NCBI RefSeq assembly: GCF_006124995.1
Contig: NZ_QEWN01000132.1
Coordinates: forward strand, 113,418-177,417
Source of the DNA: Vibrio sp. Hep-1b-8
GTDB lineage: Bacteria; Pseudomonadota; Gammaproteobacteria; Enterobacterales; Vibrionaceae
DNA length: 64,000 nt
Direction of reading: 5' to 3'
Shown: piece by piece, positions 35,719-45,224 of the stretch
Position numbering within the stretch: position 1 is the stretch's first letter
How the letters are laid out: the number at the start of each line of letters is the position of its first letter
Translations under genes and position numbers: made by a program
Notes under the pieces: generated by a model
Told to the model about the DNA's origin: nothing
What the model saw: only the letters and a program-made list of their open reading frames with translations
Database searches by the model: none

Positions 35719-36952
35719 AGCGTGCTAGTCTCCGCTTGATGTTCTTCTCGATAACCACATGGTCGAACAGAGGTGCAAACAGGTTCGCGAATAGAATCGC
35801 CAGCATCATGCCTTCTGGGTATGCTGGGTTCACAACACGGATTAGTACACACATCACGCCGATTAGCGCGCCGTACCACCATTTACCTTTGTTAGTAAAT
35901 GAAGCTGATACAGGGTCTGTTGCCATAAAGAACATACCGAACGCAAAGCCACCAAGAACTAGGTGCCAGTGCCATGGCATGTTGAACATTGGGTTAGTGT
36001 CAGAGCCGATAACGTTGAACAGCGTAGCTGTTGCAATCATACCGATCATCACACCTGCGATGATACGCCAAGATGCAATACGCATGTAGACGATCATTGC
36101 TGCACCGATCATGAGAGCAAGAGTCGATACTTCACCAATTGAACCTGGAATATTACCGATGAATGCATCCATCCAAGTAATAGGAGCGCCAGTGATGTTG
36201 TTGATCAACGCGCCGCTACCACCGTGAGCCCATTGGCTAAGAGCCGTTGCACCAGAGAAGCCGTCAGCTGCTGTCCATACTACGTCACCCGAGATTTGAG
36301 CTGGGTAAGCGAAGAATAGGAATGCACGACCAGCAAGTGCTGGGTTAAGGAAGTTACGACCCGTACCACCAAAGATCTCCTTAGCAACGACAACACCGAA
36401 GGTAATACCTAGCGCTGCTTGCCATAGAGGTAGCGTTGGTGGAACGATAAGTGCAAACAGGATAGAAGTAACAAAGAAACCTTCGTTAACTTCGTGCTTA
36501 CGCACCATACAGAACAGTACTTCCCAAAAACCACCAACGATGAATACCGTCGCGTAGATAGGTAGGAAGTAAGTTGCACCCAAGATCATCTTACTGCCAA
36601 CGCCTGCGTCGGCGGCTAAGGTGCCACCCAGCATTTCAGTTAGCCAGTAGTGCCAGTTACCTGCTACTACTGCTGCAAGTTGGTCACCAACATACATGTG
36701 GTTAAGTGCAGCGATAGCTTGGCCACCTGCGTTGTACATACCCCAGAACATTGCTGGGAATACCGCAAACCAAACCATGATCATGATGCGTTTTAAGTCA
36801 ACGCTATCACGAACGTGAGAGCTTTTTTTCGTTACTAAGCCTGGTGTGTAGAAAAGTGTTGCTGCAGCTTCGTAAAGCGCAAACCACTTCTCATGTTTTC
36901 CACCTGGCTCAAAATGATGCTCGATGTCTTCAATAAACTTTTTAAGGCCCAT
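35708..36952 (-). CDS. nqrB: Na+-translocating NADH:quinone reductase subunit B
   Basis: A 414-aa membrane subunit with about ten transmembrane segments, carrying the covalent FMN (D-G-F-S-G-A-T, Thr236), riboflavin and the Na+ path. The length and motif position match the well-studied V. cholerae subunit. It starts 6 nt after nqrA. Confidence 0.98.
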   Translation of the reverse strand: MGLKKFIEDIEHHFEPGGKHEKWFALYEAAATLFYTPGLVTKKSSHVRDSVDLKRIMIMVWFAVFPAMFWGMYNAGGQAIAALNHMYVGDQLAAVVAGNWHYWLTEMLGGTLAADAGVGSKMILGATYFLPIYATVFIVGGFWEVLFCMVRKHEVNEGFFVTSILFALIVPPTLPLWQAALGITFGVVVAKEIFGGTGRNFLNPALAGRAFLFFAYPAQISGDVVWTAADGFSGATALSQWAHGGSGALINNITGAPITWMDAFIGNIPGSIGEVSTLALMIGAAMIVYMRIASWRIIAGVMIGMIATATLFNVIGSDTNPMFNMPWHWHLVLGGFAFGMFFMATDPVSASFTNKGKWWYGALIGVMCVLIRVVNPAYPEGMMLAILFANLFAPLFDHVVIEKNIKRRLARYGK

Positions 36953-36958
36953 GAAAAA

Positions 36959-38299
36959 TTACCCTTCCTTCTCAATGGTATCTAGGCATTCACGAAGGAG
37001 TACACCGTATTCGTATTTACCAGGACACACAAAGGTACACAATGCTAAATCATCTTCATCCAGTTCAAGTGCACCTAGTGCTGCTGCACTGTCAGTATCA
37101 CCTGCACATAGATCACGAAGTAGCAGAGTCGGTTCCATATCTAATGGCATTACGCGTTCGTAGCTACCAATTGGAACCATAGAACGATCACTACCGTTAG
37201 TCGTTGTTGTCATGTTGAACAACTGACCTTTGAAGATATGACCAAGGAATGAGCGAGTTACCGAGAACTTGTTCTTACCAGGCGTAGCCCAGCCAAACAG
37301 TTCTTTTTCACGGCCTTCACGTAATACAGAAACCTGAACGTGGTAACGACCTAGGTATGCGTGAGGTCCAGTTGCATGAGTACCAGAAAGTACCGAACCA
37401 GAAATCACACGAACTTCACCTGGCATCAGCTCGCTGTCCGTTACGTCTTCTAGGCTTGCACCTACAGTTGTACGAACTAAACGAGGGTTATTTACTACTG
37501 GGCCAGCCAGAGAAATAACACGATCAGTGTAAAGCTCACCAGTAAGGAACAACTTACCAAACGCAATAACATCTTGGTAGTTGATGCTCCACGCCACATT
37601 TTCTACATTCACTGGGTATAGGAAATGCATGTGGGTGCCAGCAAGACCTGCTGGGTGAGGGCCATCAAATACATGCTCTTCAACATTTGACTGAGAAGAA
37701 CGAGGCAGACTTGTACCAGATTTACATACGTAAACCTTGCCATCTGTCAGGGTTGAAAGCAGGTCTAAACCGGCAACGAATGCTTCTTGCTGTTCGTTGA
37801 TGATCAACTCAGGCTGAGCTGCTAACGGATTAGTATCCATTGCAGTTACGAAGATAGCCTGTGTAGAAGACTCAATTGCTGGAACCTTGCTGAACGGACG
37901 AGTACGTAAAGCTGTCCAAAGACCTGAATCAACAAGCTGAGTTTTAACCGCTTCACGGTCAAGACTTGCTAGTTGGCCAGCTTCAAACTTATCGAAAGTA
38001 ACCTGCTCTTCGCCTGCCACTTCAATCACTACAGACTGAAGTACACGCTTAGCGCCACGGTTAACCTCGATCACTTTACCAGCTGCTGGTGAAGTAAATT
38101 TCACACCTGGGTTCTTCTTATCTTCAAAAAGAACTTGAGCTTTCTTTACTTCATCGCCTACGCGGACATGCATAGTAGGACGCATGCCGACGTACTCTTC
38201 GCCAAGCAAGGCGACTTTTTTGATGGTCTTACCATCATTAATCACCTGGGATGGAGTTCCTGCGATTGGCAGGTCCAAACCCTTCTTTATTGTAATCAT
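36959..38299 (-). CDS. nqrA: Na+-translocating NADH:quinone reductase subunit A
   Basis: Cytoplasmic, peripheral subunit of the pump and first gene of nqrABCDEF; implicated in quinone interaction. The start is [12 protein letters not shown] at 38299 (446 aa), the known family N terminus; a TTG four codons upstream is not needed. It contains the Rnf-C/NqrA barrel-sandwich region ([11 protein letters not shown]) and the C-terminal C-A-G-D and [10 protein letters not shown] motifs. Confidence 0.97.
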   Translation of the reverse strand: MITIKKGLDLPIAGTPSQVINDGKTIKKVALLGEEYVGMRPTMHVRVGDEVKKAQVLFEDKKNPGVKFTSPAAGKVIEVNRGAKRVLQSVVIEVAGEEQVTFDKFEAGQLASLDREAVKTQLVDSGLWTALRTRPFSKVPAIESSTQAIFVTAMDTNPLAAQPELIINEQQEAFVAGLDLLSTLTDGKVYVCKSGTSLPRSSQSNVEEHVFDGPHPAGLAGTHMHFLYPVNVENVAWSINYQDVIAFGKLFLTGELYTDRVISLAGPVVNNPRLVRTTVGASLEDVTDSELMPGEVRVISGSVLSGTHATGPHAYLGRYHVQVSVLREGREKELFGWATPGKNKFSVTRSFLGHIFKGQLFNMTTTTNGSDRSMVPIGSYERVMPLDMEPTLLLRDLCAGDTDSAAALGALELDEDDLALCTFVCPGKYEYGVLLRECLDTIEKEG

Positions 38300-38703
38300 A
38301 CGCACTTGCACTACTTTTATCGGGAAAAAGATTCTTAGATTGCGTAACTTTTAGACACGACACTAGTGTCCGGTTTTGGCGCTGTTTAAAACACCAAAAT
38401 CGCAACATCCTCTTAAAAATCTCGTCACAAGAAATCATCGAGATTTATCAGGTGCGATAGTCTATCATCTTTTTAGAAGTTGATGCCATGATGAATCCTA
38501 TGAATAACCGAGATATTTCGAAGGAATTGAGTTTAAAAGGCTAAGGAATAGTCATAAGTTTGAGCCACCGCACAAACCCTTTTCTGCATATCATTTTGTA
38601 TAGCTCATTACATTCACATCGTGAAACAATCTTATTTAAAACTTACTACTGCATTTATTTGTTTCTACGTTGTTAACAACACCCCTTAAGCACTAACTAA
38701 AAA
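38300..38703. other. Upstream region of the nqr operon
   Basis: About 400 bp between the bolA terminator and nqrA. It must hold the nqr promoter and leader. It includes a perfect 12-bp palindrome GACACTAGTGTC (38359-38370) and, just beyond it, an imperfect inverted repeat TTTTGG/CCAAAA around 38372-38398. No convincing -35/-10 pair and no ORF was identified. Confidence 0.5.
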
Positions 38704-38721
38704 GGGTAGCCGTTGCTACCC
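38704..38721 (-). terminator. Terminator after bolA
   Basis: Stem GGGTAGC / GCTACCC with a 4-nt loop, then five T on the minus strand, 10 nt after the bolA stop. Confidence 0.85.
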
Positions 38722-38731
38722 TCTCATTTTA

Positions 38732-39040
38732 TTATTTTGAACTGCCCAAGCACATTGGGCTATCTGGAGCGAGTTGGTTCTGCTCTTTCCATTCACTCGC
38801 GGTATAGGTGTGCATAGAGAGCGCATGAATATGATTCGCCAGCTCCTCAGCCAACACTTGATTAACTTGGCGGTGACGACCAATAAGTCTTTGCCCTTCA
38901 AATTTTTCACTCACAATCACAACTTTAAAGTGGCTTTCTGAACCGGCTGGCACATTGTGCATATAGCTCTCGTTCACAACACTTAGGTAGCTAGGTTCAA
39001 ATGTATCTGTAAGTTTGCTTTCTATTATTTCCTGCAGCAT
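38732..39040 (-). CDS. bolA: BolA family protein
   Basis: A 102-aa BolA protein, a stress and morphology factor that pairs with monothiol glutaredoxin in iron-sulfur homeostasis. It has the family core [29 protein letters not shown] (the FxGxxxxxRHRxV class II KH-like signature), and A-L-S-M-H-T-Y-T. It is divergent from rlmG with 136 bp between. Confidence 0.95.
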   Translation of the reverse strand: MLQEIIESKLTDTFEPSYLSVVNESYMHNVPAGSESHFKVVIVSEKFEGQRLIGRHRQVNQVLAEELANHIHALSMHTYTASEWKEQNQLAPDSPMCLGSSK

Positions 39041-39176
39041 TGCACTTTACCATCAGACTAAACAACATAATGGGCTAGATAATAGTCGCCTTAAGCGGAA
39101 AGCTAAAGGTTTTAGTTTTCACAACCGCAGCGTTTTGCGACAATTCCCCAATGACCGATAACCTTGCGTTGCTATT

Positions 39177-40307
39177 ATGATTACTGAGCTTTCACTGCAT
39201 GAGCGAACCCTTTCTTTATTCCGATACCCAAAGAGAAACAACGAAACTCTTCAGGCATGGGATGCGGGAGACGAATACCTAATCAACCATGTTGAAGATA
39301 TGGGACTCGAGCCCAACCAGCATATCTTAATCGTCAACGACAACTTTGGAGCACTCAGTTGCTGGTTTAGTGACAAACATCGTATCACTATGATGAGTGA
39401 CTCGTTTATTTCTCAGCAAGGTACTCTTGCAAACATACAACACAATCAGTGCCCTAACGTCGACTTCATAACAACTATGGATGAAGTACCAGCCGACGTA
39501 GATTTGGTTTTGCTTCAGTTACCCAAAAGCAATAGGCACCTAATTTGGCAACTCAGTCAGTTGCGTCAAACACTGAACGAGACAATTCCTGTTATTGCTG
39601 TCAACAAAGCAAAAGAGATCCACTCCTCGACACTTAAGCTTTTTGAAAAACATCTGGGTGAAACAAAAACCTCACTTGCTTGGAAAAAACACCGTCTAGT
39701 CTTTAGTTCAGCAAATAGTGCTAATGCCACCCAAGTCTCTGCCAATACTCAATGGTCAGTAGAAAAAGAGAACATTACGCTAAACAATCTGCCAAATGTC
39801 TATTCAGGAGAAAGCTTAGATTTGGGCGCTCGCTTTATGCTTGAGCACTTACCAAAAAACCAAAATCTTAAACATGTGGTCGATCTAGGTTGCGGTAACG
39901 GTGTCCTTTCCGTAAAAATGGGGCAATTAAACCCACAAATTAAATTAACCTGTGTTGATGAGAGCTTTATGGCGGTCGAGTCGGCTCGACACAACCTCCT
40001 AACCAATCTTGGTAGTGATAGAGAAATAGAGTGCGTTGCGAATAACTGTTTAGATGGAATGACGGCGAGCGATGTGGATATGGTCATGTGTAATCCCCCA
40101 TTTCATCAGCAGCAAGCTGTCACCGATCATATTGCATGGCAGATGTTCTGTGATGCAAAGCAAATTCTTACTGTTGGTGGGCAATTATTAGTTATCGGTA
40201 ACCGTCACCTCAGCTACGATGGAAAGCTATCTAGGCTATTTGGTAAGTCAAACGTCAAAGTGGTTGCTGCCAATAAGAAATTTGTTATTTTACAAGCGAC
40301 TAAATAG
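39177..40307 (+). CDS. rlmG: 23S rRNA (guanine-1835-N2)-methyltransferase
   Basis: SAM-dependent methyltransferase acting on 23S rRNA G1835. The 376-aa protein has two methyltransferase-like halves. The C-terminal one is catalytic, with V-V-D-L-G-C-G-N-G-V-L-S (motif I, near residue 235) and M-C-N-P-P-F-H-Q-Q (motif IV, near 303). The N-terminal half is the inactive duplicate, as in RlmG/RsmC. Overall similarity to E. coli RlmG is clear (L-A-W-K-K, L-G-A-R-F-M-L-E-H-L-P, R-H-L-x-Y). Confidence 0.92.
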   Translation: MITELSLHERTLSLFRYPKRNNETLQAWDAGDEYLINHVEDMGLEPNQHILIVNDNFGALSCWFSDKHRITMMSDSFISQQGTLANIQHNQCPNVDFITTMDEVPADVDLVLLQLPKSNRHLIWQLSQLRQTLNETIPVIAVNKAKEIHSSTLKLFEKHLGETKTSLAWKKHRLVFSSANSANATQVSANTQWSVEKENITLNNLPNVYSGESLDLGARFMLEHLPKNQNLKHVVDLGCGNGVLSVKMGQLNPQIKLTCVDESFMAVESARHNLLTNLGSDREIECVANNCLDGMTASDVDMVMCNPPFHQQQAVTDHIAWQMFCDAKQILTVGGQLLVIGNRHLSYDGKLSRLFGKSNVKVVAANKKFVILQATK

Positions 40308-40367
40308 TCCTCTATTATCTGTTTACGTTTGTATAAGCTCGCAGAGTTACAAAGAAAGGAAATTACA

Positions 40368-40937
40368 ATGAGAAAACTGGTTCTAGTCGCGTCAATGGCA
40401 CTACTTACTGCGTGTTCAGCTCCGCAGCAAGAGCAAATTAATTTTATGCCTAAGGCTGTCCTTAGCAACAGCGTTCTTGTTCAAGATGCGGCATTTACGC
40501 TAACCAGTAAAGACGTGCGTTCTGCACAATACGTTGCTCTTGTCGATAGCGGTCGTTCAAATATTGAACCGATTCATTCTAAACAAAACGTACGTATCTC
40601 AATTGAAAATGCGCTATTGGAGCAGTTCCAGTCACAAGGTTTCCGCAGTACCGTCAATAGTGAAAACTCAATTGAAGTCGAAGTTCAAGAAGCCTTAGTG
40701 TCCGTTCAGCACACTGTGATGGAAAACCAGATGGATGGTAAGGTAGTCATTGAAATCACGGCTGAAACGCCACAAGGTAAACTGGTTAAGACCTACACTG
40801 GTACAGCGAAGCGCACCGGGGCGCTCAGTGCTTCTAACGAAGAAATTGAAGTTGTTCTTAATGACGTCATCAACTTAGTTCTTCAAGAAGTGGCCAACGA
40901 CCGTGAACTTCAGAATTACATGCAGGAGCGTTTCTAA
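40368..40937 (+). CDS. yajG: YajG-family lipoprotein
   Basis: A 189-aa lipoprotein of the YajG family; molecular role not established. The start at 40368 follows AAAGGA and gives a lipoprotein signal M-R-K-L-V-L-V-A-S-M-A-L-L-T-A-C with Cys16. The body shows repeated V-Q-x-A and A-L-L-E-Q-F patterns. Its stop overlaps the next gene's ATG by one base. A yajG-ampG neighbourhood is also known from enteric bacteria. Confidence 0.88.
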   Translation: MRKLVLVASMALLTACSAPQQEQINFMPKAVLSNSVLVQDAAFTLTSKDVRSAQYVALVDSGRSNIEPIHSKQNVRISIENALLEQFQSQGFRSTVNSENSIEVEVQEALVSVQHTVMENQMDGKVVIEITAETPQGKLVKTYTGTAKRTGALSASNEEIEVVLNDVINLVLQEVANDRELQNYMQERF

Positions 40938-41482
40938 TGTTGAAAATGGTATTTGCCTCACTCGCATTAGTCAGTTCACTTGCGCTAGCGGGTCCGAAGG
41001 TAGAGTTTGAAACAAACCTAGGCTCTTTTACAGTCGAGCTAAATGAAAACAAAGCACCGATTACCGTTGCTAACTTTATTAAGTATGTCAACGATGGCAG
41101 CTATGTCGGTTCTCAGTTCCATCGAGTCATTCCTGGCTTTATGGCTCAGGGAGGAGGTTTTGATGAGAATATGAACCCCCTACCGACATACGCTCCGATC
41201 AAAAACGAAGCGTATAACGGGCTTAAAAATGATAGTGCGACCATTGCCATGGCACGTACTAATAACCCGGATTCAGCGACTCGACAGTTCTTTATCAATT
41301 ATAACGACAATAGCTTCTTGGATTATGATCAACGTCCACCTGGCTACGCTGTATTTGGCAAAGTGACTCAAGGGTTTGACGTTATCCAAACTATGGCGAG
41401 CAAGCCAACAACAACCAAAGGGCGCTACCGCGATGTACCAGTAGAACCCATCATTATCACCAAAGCCACACTCATCAAATAA
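40937..41482 (+). CDS. ppiA: Periplasmic peptidyl-prolyl cis-trans isomerase, cyclophilin type
   Basis: A 181-aa cyclophilin with a signal peptide (residues 1-18, S-L-A-L-A-G). The active-site segment F-H-R-V-I-P-G-F-M-A-Q-G-G-G-F carries the catalytic Arg, and the later motifs N-P-D-S-A-T-R-Q-F-F-I-N and Y-A-V-F-G-K-V are intact. It would assist folding of exported proteins. It is translationally coupled to yajG. Confidence 0.9.
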   Translation: MLKMVFASLALVSSLALAGPKVEFETNLGSFTVELNENKAPITVANFIKYVNDGSYVGSQFHRVIPGFMAQGGGFDENMNPLPTYAPIKNEAYNGLKNDSATIAMARTNNPDSATRQFFINYNDNSFLDYDQRPPGYAVFGKVTQGFDVIQTMASKPTTTKGRYRDVPVEPIIITKATLIK

Positions 41483-41489
41483 TCATATT

Positions 41490-41511
41490 AGGCTCTACTT
41501 TGTTAGAGCCT
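41490..41511 (+). terminator. Hairpin after the cyclophilin gene
   Basis: Stem AGGCTCTA / TAGAGCCT with a 6-nt loop, then TCTGTTTTC. It is a probable terminator between ppiA and ampG. Confidence 0.7.
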
Positions 41512-41553
41512 TCTGTTTTCTTGCTGACCAAACACTCAAACAAGGATTTGTGT

Positions 41554-42945
41554 ATGTCTTCAGACTCTCCTTCTATGTCTTGGCTAGAGACGATTCGCAG
41601 TTATATGGACAAGCGCCTAATGTGGGTATTTATGCTTGGCTGTTCGAGCGGCTTTCCTTGGGTTCTGATCGGTTCAAATATGTCAGGTTGGTTAAAAGAC
41701 GCCGGACTCACACGTGCAGCAATAGGCTACTTTGGTAGCGTATTTGCCGTTTACGCCATTAATTTCCTGTGGGCACCACTCGTTGACCGAGTCCGTATTC
41801 CTCTTCTGCATGGAATGCTCGGACAGCGAAGAAGTTGGGTCTTTGTTTGTCAATCAATTGTGCTAGTTTGTACCCTATTAATAGCCGGTGTCGACCCATC
41901 ACAAAACCTAATGCTCACTTCAATGCTTGCTCTGGGTATCGCTATCTCGTCGGCCACTCAGGACATCGCCATTGATGCCTTTCGTATCGATACATTCCCT
42001 AAATCAGAGCCCTCTAAATTGCCACAAGCGTCAGCGATGGCGGTTATCGGTTGGTGGACGGGCTACTCGGTGCCAGGTTACTTAGCTTTTATCAACGCTG
42101 ACTCTATTGGCTGGAATGGGGTTTACTATGGAATGGCAGCGATTGTCGTCCTACTAATGATTTTCACGCTCTTAGTTGGTGAACCCAAAACTCAACGTGA
42201 CGCGTTGCAAGCGCAAGCCGAACAACGTCACAGCAAAGTCGTTGGCAATCGTATCGTCGCATGGATCACGGTCACTGTCGTTGAGCCTTTCCTCGATTTC
42301 TTCAGAAGTAACGGATTTAGAGTCGCAATCACCCTACTACTGTTTGTTTTCCTCTTTAAGATTGGAGAAGCTTTCTTAGGTCGAATGTCGATTACCTTCT
42401 ATAAAGAAGTAGGCTTTACTAACGAGCAGATTGGTTACTATTCAAAACTGATTGGTTGGGGGCTCACAATTGTGTTCACCTTGATCGGCAGTATGGTTAA
42501 CGTGAAGTTCGGTATCGTACGTGGCTTAATGATCGGTGGCATTGCCATGGCGTCAAGTAACCTCATGTTTGCTTGGATAGCAAAAGTAGGGCCGAGCGAG
42601 CAATTATTCTTAGCCACTTTGGTTGTCGATAACTTCACTTCTGCATTCTCAACCGTTGCCTTTGTGTCATTCTTGACAGTGGTCACAGGTCAAGCGTTCT
42701 CTGCTACTCAGTACGCTTTACTCGCCTCTTTAGGCAACTTCGGTAGAACAACACTCGCCTCTTTCTCGGGAGAACTGGTTGACTACCTCAACGACTGGTC
42801 AACCTTCTTCGTCCTGACGGCACTGATGGTAATACCGAGTTTGATTATGCTCTATTCGTTGCGTCATTATTTCACGGATATGTTAAACAGAGCTCAGCAG
42901 AGAGATTCTCAACAGGCAGATCAACAGGACACAGCACAACAATAA
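41554..42945 (+). CDS. ampG: AmpG-family muropeptide MFS transporter
   Basis: Inner-membrane importer of anhydro-muropeptides for cell-wall recycling. The ATG at 41554 follows AAGGA and gives 463 aa with about 12 hydrophobic segments. Family motifs include G-C-S-S-G-F-P-W-V-L-I-G-S, L-W-A-P-L-V-D-R, G-Q-R-R-S-W and the T-Q-D-I-A-I-D-A-F-R-I-D stretch. The C-terminal ~20 residues are Gln/Asp-rich and cytoplasmic. It lies downstream of yajG, as in enteric bacteria. Confidence 0.92.
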   Translation: MSSDSPSMSWLETIRSYMDKRLMWVFMLGCSSGFPWVLIGSNMSGWLKDAGLTRAAIGYFGSVFAVYAINFLWAPLVDRVRIPLLHGMLGQRRSWVFVCQSIVLVCTLLIAGVDPSQNLMLTSMLALGIAISSATQDIAIDAFRIDTFPKSEPSKLPQASAMAVIGWWTGYSVPGYLAFINADSIGWNGVYYGMAAIVVLLMIFTLLVGEPKTQRDALQAQAEQRHSKVVGNRIVAWITVTVVEPFLDFFRSNGFRVAITLLLFVFLFKIGEAFLGRMSITFYKEVGFTNEQIGYYSKLIGWGLTIVFTLIGSMVNVKFGIVRGLMIGGIAMASSNLMFAWIAKVGPSEQLFLATLVVDNFTSAFSTVAFVSFLTVVTGQAFSATQYALLASLGNFGRTTLASFSGELVDYLNDWSTFFVLTALMVIPSLIMLYSLRHYFTDMLNRAQQRDSQQADQQDTAQQ

Positions 42946-42950
42946 AAATA

Positions 42951-42975
42951 AAGGCTTGGTTTCTCACCAAGCCTT
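42951..42975. terminator. Bidirectional terminator between ampG and chrR
   Basis: Perfect 10-bp stem AAGGCTTGGT / ACCAAGCCTT with a 5-nt loop, then six T on the plus strand. Confidence 0.9.
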
Positions 42976-42997
42976 TTTTCTCGCATCAATTTTCTGA

Positions 42998-43660
42998 CTA
43001 GGGATAAAGCCCCTTACCAAATAAATTGAATACTCTGGCGACACCTTGAGTGAATATCATCGGCTGTGTGAGTACAGTCAAACACAAACAATCTTCACCC
43101 TGTTTAGTGTATGGACTGTGTTTTACTGTTCCATCTTTGAACAAGAAGTCCCCCACTCCATAGTGCCCATCTTCATCGCTAAAGCTACCGTGAAGAACCA
43201 AGGTCGACTCCGTGCCTTTATGAGTGTGCTGGGGAATAGCCACATTTTCGCTAATGTACATCAGGTTAATTCTAGCATCTGGCGAGATATCTATTGCCGC
43301 GCTAAATACCTTGCCTCCATAGCTCTTCCAATCACTGATCCGGTCTCTAAAACGCGATAGCGACAGAGGAAGACGAAAAGACTTGCCATTCACTTCAACA
43401 AACGTCGGCATACGAGGAAGCCTCATAGGGTCACTGTTTTGTTCAAGAGCGACAATTTTGTCGAACATAGCATCGAAGTCATCTTTGACGCTAATATCGC
43501 TCGCCATTAGCTCTTCGCCGTATAGCTGTTCAAACCCGTTAACTTGGCTTCGACAGCGTGGACAACTTTCGATGTGGGTGGCTATCGTAAAAGCGCTCAC
43601 ATCATCCAACGTGCCTTGAGCGTATGCTTGCAAAACGGATGCATCTGGATGGTAACTCAT
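42998..43660 (-). CDS. chrR: ChrR-family zinc anti-sigma factor
   Basis: Anti-sigma factor with an N-terminal ZAS zinc domain (H4, H29, C33, C36 of the H-x3-C-x2-C type) that binds the sigma factor, and a C-terminal cupin (residues ~100-195, P-Q-H-T-H-K-G-T-E ... G-D-F-L-F). In Rhodobacter this type releases its sigma factor in response to singlet oxygen. The ATG overlaps the sigma gene stop (ATGA), so the two are made in step. Confidence 0.92.
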   Translation of the reverse strand: MSYHPDASVLQAYAQGTLDDVSAFTIATHIESCPRCRSQVNGFEQLYGEELMASDISVKDDFDAMFDKIVALEQNSDPMRLPRMPTFVEVNGKSFRLPLSLSRFRDRISDWKSYGGKVFSAAIDISPDARINLMYISENVAIPQHTHKGTESTLVLHGSFSDEDGHYGVGDFLFKDGTVKHSPYTKQGEDCLCLTVLTQPMIFTQGVARVFNLFGKGLYP

Positions 43661-44241
43661 AGTGTATCTGCCTCTATCGAAATTCGAAGTTTCTCTACTG
43701 CTAAGCGCAACCGTGACTTAACCGTTCCAAGGGGAATATCAAACATCTCTGCGACTTGCTGATGCGGTAACTCTTCCAAGTAAACTGCCTGTACGACTTT
43801 GCGTTGAGATTCCGGCAGCAAATCCAAATATTTAACCACCTGTAGTTTAAGTAGTTCGGCCTCAGGAGAATAATGTTCCACCATATCTGGCGGACAATAA
43901 TCATTAGGCCAAAGATCCTCAGAATGTATATGCGCATCCCTACCTTTCTGTTTGCGCAAAATGTCAAAACAAAGGTTACGGGCTATCGTAAAAATCCATG
44001 TAGAAAGCGAACTCTTACTGCTATCAAATAACGCGCTTTTTTGCCATACGGTTGTCATCGCTTCTTGAACGACTTCTACGGCAATCTGCTCATTGCCCAT
44101 ATGCCTGAATGCAAATTGCTTGAGACGTGGAGAAAAATGACTAAAAACCAATGCAAACGCATGTTTGTCCTGCTGTTTCACTTTTTCCATACACTCAGCC
44201 CAATCTGCTTTGGTGAAAGCTTGGCTATCTGAATTGGCCAT
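43657..44241 (-). CDS. rpoE: ECF RNA polymerase sigma factor paired with ChrR
   Basis: Group-4 (ECF11-like) sigma factor. Region 2 is F-S-H-F-S-P-R-L-K-Q-F-A-F ... W-Q-K-S-A-L-F-D ... S-T-W-I-F-T-I-A-R-N-L-C-F-D. Region 4 is L-P-E-S-Q-R-K-V-V-Q-A-V-Y ... V-A-E-M-F-D-I-P-L-G-T-V-K-S-R-L-R-L-A. The ATG at 44241 follows AAGGA, giving 194 aa. A TGATCT...TATACT pair 20-60 nt upstream resembles, loosely, the TGATCC-type promoter used by such sigma factors, so autoregulation is possible. It is not the extracytoplasmic RpoE of the rseABC system. Confidence 0.88.
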   Translation of the reverse strand: MANSDSQAFTKADWAECMEKVKQQDKHAFALVFSHFSPRLKQFAFRHMGNEQIAVEVVQEAMTTVWQKSALFDSSKSSLSTWIFTIARNLCFDILRKQKGRDAHIHSEDLWPNDYCPPDMVEHYSPEAELLKLQVVKYLDLLPESQRKVVQAVYLEELPHQQVAEMFDIPLGTVKSRLRLAVEKLRISIEADTL

Positions 44242-44306
44242 TTCGATATCCTTAAACGGTGCCCTTAGACAGTATATACGCTTCAATTCATGGAAAGATC
44301 ATTTAG

Positions 44307-44879
44307 CTATTGGCTAAAGAGCGCTTTATTTAAAAACTGTATCGCCTCACGACAATCACGCGCAGCAGCAAGATGATCAAACTGGCCTTTGGACAGCGGC
44401 AATATCTCAAGCCATCTTTGACTAACCCAGCTTGCATCATCCAGAAACTTTTGGTCATACAAGTTGCTCACTTCGGGAAAACGCTCATAAACCTGCGCGA
44501 GATGCTGAGCGACAGACTCCGTCTCGATACTAAGCTGTTCAACTTGCCAGTTGGGTAGCTTAGTCACTTTCGCATAGCGAAGACCATCATATTCAACACG
44601 CACCTGATCTATCTCGAATCTTTCTAATCCTGTCACTGTGATTCCTAATAGACCCGCGTCTAGCACTTCAAAATCGACGATTTGTGCCAGCGTCCCAATC
44701 TTAGATAGCTCATTTTCACCAGACTCTTTCGCCTTTTCAAACATACAGATGCCAAAAGTGCCATCCGCACGCATCGCTTGAGAGACTAAACGTTTATATC
44801 TCGACTCAAAAATTCTTAGTCGCATTTTTCCCTCAGGGAGAACTATTGAACTTAGAGGAAAAAGCATTACTTCGGCCAT
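44307..44879 (-). CDS. LON peptidase N-terminal (substrate-binding) domain protein
   Basis: A 190-aa stand-alone LON_substr_bdg domain protein without ATPase or protease parts. It has the characteristic M-L-F-P-L-S-S-I-V-L-P-E-G, L-R-I-F-E-S-R-Y, G-I-C-M-F and G-T-L-A-Q-I-V-D-F motifs. It precedes the ECF sigma gene by 65 nt on the same strand, so it may share its transcript. Its function is unknown; such proteins are commonly found near sigma/ChrR or oxidative-stress genes in marine gammaproteobacteria (context inference). Confidence 0.88.
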   Translation of the reverse strand: MAEVMLFPLSSIVLPEGKMRLRIFESRYKRLVSQAMRADGTFGICMFEKAKESGENELSKIGTLAQIVDFEVLDAGLLGITVTGLERFEIDQVRVEYDGLRYAKVTKLPNWQVEQLSIETESVAQHLAQVYERFPEVSNLYDQKFLDDASWVSQRWLEILPLSKGQFDHLAAARDCREAIQFLNKALFSQ

Positions 44880-45224
44880 ATAAAATCACTCCCAACCATT
44901 TTATTAACAGTTACGTTACAGGTCGCAAAAGCGATCATTAACCGAATGTGTTGAATAGTTGATAGACATTAAATTTAGAGTAAACGCTTGCGTAATCGAT
45001 ACCTGTTTCACTTTTTGTGCAACGGGATGAAAGTTCCATTGGAACGTTATTTTTTGCTTATTAATGGGATTCAGATCACTTGTTTTATGTTTTTTTACAT
45101 CAGTTGCACATGGCTTTTGAGATTTTTATCGATATTATTCACATCCATAAAGCACAGCTAAGATTGTGCAACTAAGTAAATATCGAATGAATATTGAAAT
45201 TAACAAACATAGAGAGTTCCCATT
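44880..45224. other. Divergent intergenic region with a PurR-like box
   Basis: 345 bp between the LON-domain gene and the Tsx-like porin gene. The 21-mer 44980-45000 is shared with the purine-permease upstream region and contains a PurR-like palindrome (entered separately). The rest is AT-rich with no convincing promoter hexamers or ORF. Confidence 0.5.
44979..44994 (+). promoter_or_regulatory. PurR-like operator upstream of the Tsx-like porin
   Basis: GAGTAAACGCTTGCGT matches 12 of 16 positions of the PurR palindrome. With flanking bases (44980-45000) it is identical at 20 of 21 positions to the box before the purine permease, which argues for one regulator on both genes. It is about 230 nt before the tsx ATG, so the leader is long or another promoter is used. 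Confidence 0.55.
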
